20,933 bases of DNA from a virus, in IMG/VR virus record IMGVR_UViG_3300050821_000527, positions 1-20,933 of that record. One strand, 5' to 3'. Positions 20,830-20,933 of the stretch are shown here, piece after piece. Each line of letters begins with the position of its first letter. The first letter of the stretch is position 1. A model generated the notes under the pieces. It worked only from the letters and a program-made list of their open reading frames with translations, did no database searches and was not told where the DNA came from. The position numbers and the translations under genes were made by a program.

Positions 20830-20933
20830 ATGGTCGTTCCTCCGCTAATCACGCAATGGGATTCTGGTCAGCCACTGGCGACTTGGGACAGTGGCCTTCA
20901 GTGGGACGTGAACTTGGGGCCGTCATCGGGCTC
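20830..20933 (+). CDS. Tail/baseplate protein start (3' partial)
   Basis: ATG at 20830, three bases after the J-like stop, opens a frame that runs off the window end (34 full codons visible). It contains WDSG at residues 10-13 and 19-22 with a related QWDVN following. Short 'WDSG' phrases are common at the start of small proteins encoded after J-like genes in such phages. No function can be given from this fragment; a fibre or fibre-linker protein would fit its place. Confidence 0.5.
   Translation, partial: MVVPPLITQWDSGQPLATWDSGLQWDVNLGPSSG

Overview
This window is a large part of the virion-structure module of a tailed phage (or prophage) with a contractile tail. Twenty-odd recognisable or plausible genes are packed on the plus strand, with start/stop overlaps of the ATGA, TAATG, TGATG and TTGA type. 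There is no integrase, tRNA, rRNA or host housekeeping gene. Families such as the DUF3383 sheath, DUF3277 tube, gp138-type spike and gp18-type plug point to a phage with a simple 'minimal' baseplate, like the one described for cyanophage Pam3. The host cannot be named from this sequence; moderately GC-rich codon use and the families present suggest a Gram-negative bacterium, which is inference.

Layout. (1) Head, 1-3825: the 3' part of a DUF2213 protease-like protein, a charged scaffold-like protein, a structural-cement/decoration protein and a DUF2184 major capsid protein. (2) Insertion, about 3826-5086: a free-standing GIY-YIG homing endonuclease gene, broken by a +1 frameshift, preceded by a strong hairpin that abuts its ribosome binding site. 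Its C-terminal part carries a NUMOD3-like motif and five ITNG...PEGW repeats. (3) Small accessory genes, 5118-7463: hypothetical proteins, a strong rho-independent terminator at 6030-6080, and one gene on the minus strand (6590-6883). (4) Neck, 7468-11676: a DUF4054 connector with an extra inserted domain, a 41-residue membrane peptide, a protein with an RMF-like motif, connector/tail-completion proteins and a gp12-like tail terminator. (5) Tail and baseplate, 11688-20933: sheath, tube, tail assembly chaperone pair, tape measure with lysozyme domain, Dit-like protein, plug, hub, spike, gp25-like wedge, J-like wedge, and the start of another tail gene.

How the parts work together: the scaffold and protease build and mature a prohead of capsid plus cement protein; DUF4054, the neck proteins and the terminator close the head and join it to the tail; the chaperones load the tape measure so that tube and then sheath polymerise on a baseplate made of hub, plug, spike and two wedge proteins. 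The tape-measure lysozyme domain would cut peptidoglycan during entry.

Most worth checking: (a) a correctly phased T TTT TTC slippery heptamer at 14661-14667, with the -1 frame open into the 44-codon downstream chaperone ORF, indicating programmed -1 frameshifting; (b) the endonuclease hairpin closed by a C(UACG)G tetraloop and containing promoter-like sequence; (c) a decoration-type domain inserted in the neck connector; (d) a motif shared by the cement and capsid N-termini and echoed as RATD in the scaffold and protease, a candidate maturation cleavage signal; (e) several genes missed by ATG-only or length-limited gene finding. No wholly new defence or mobile system was seen.
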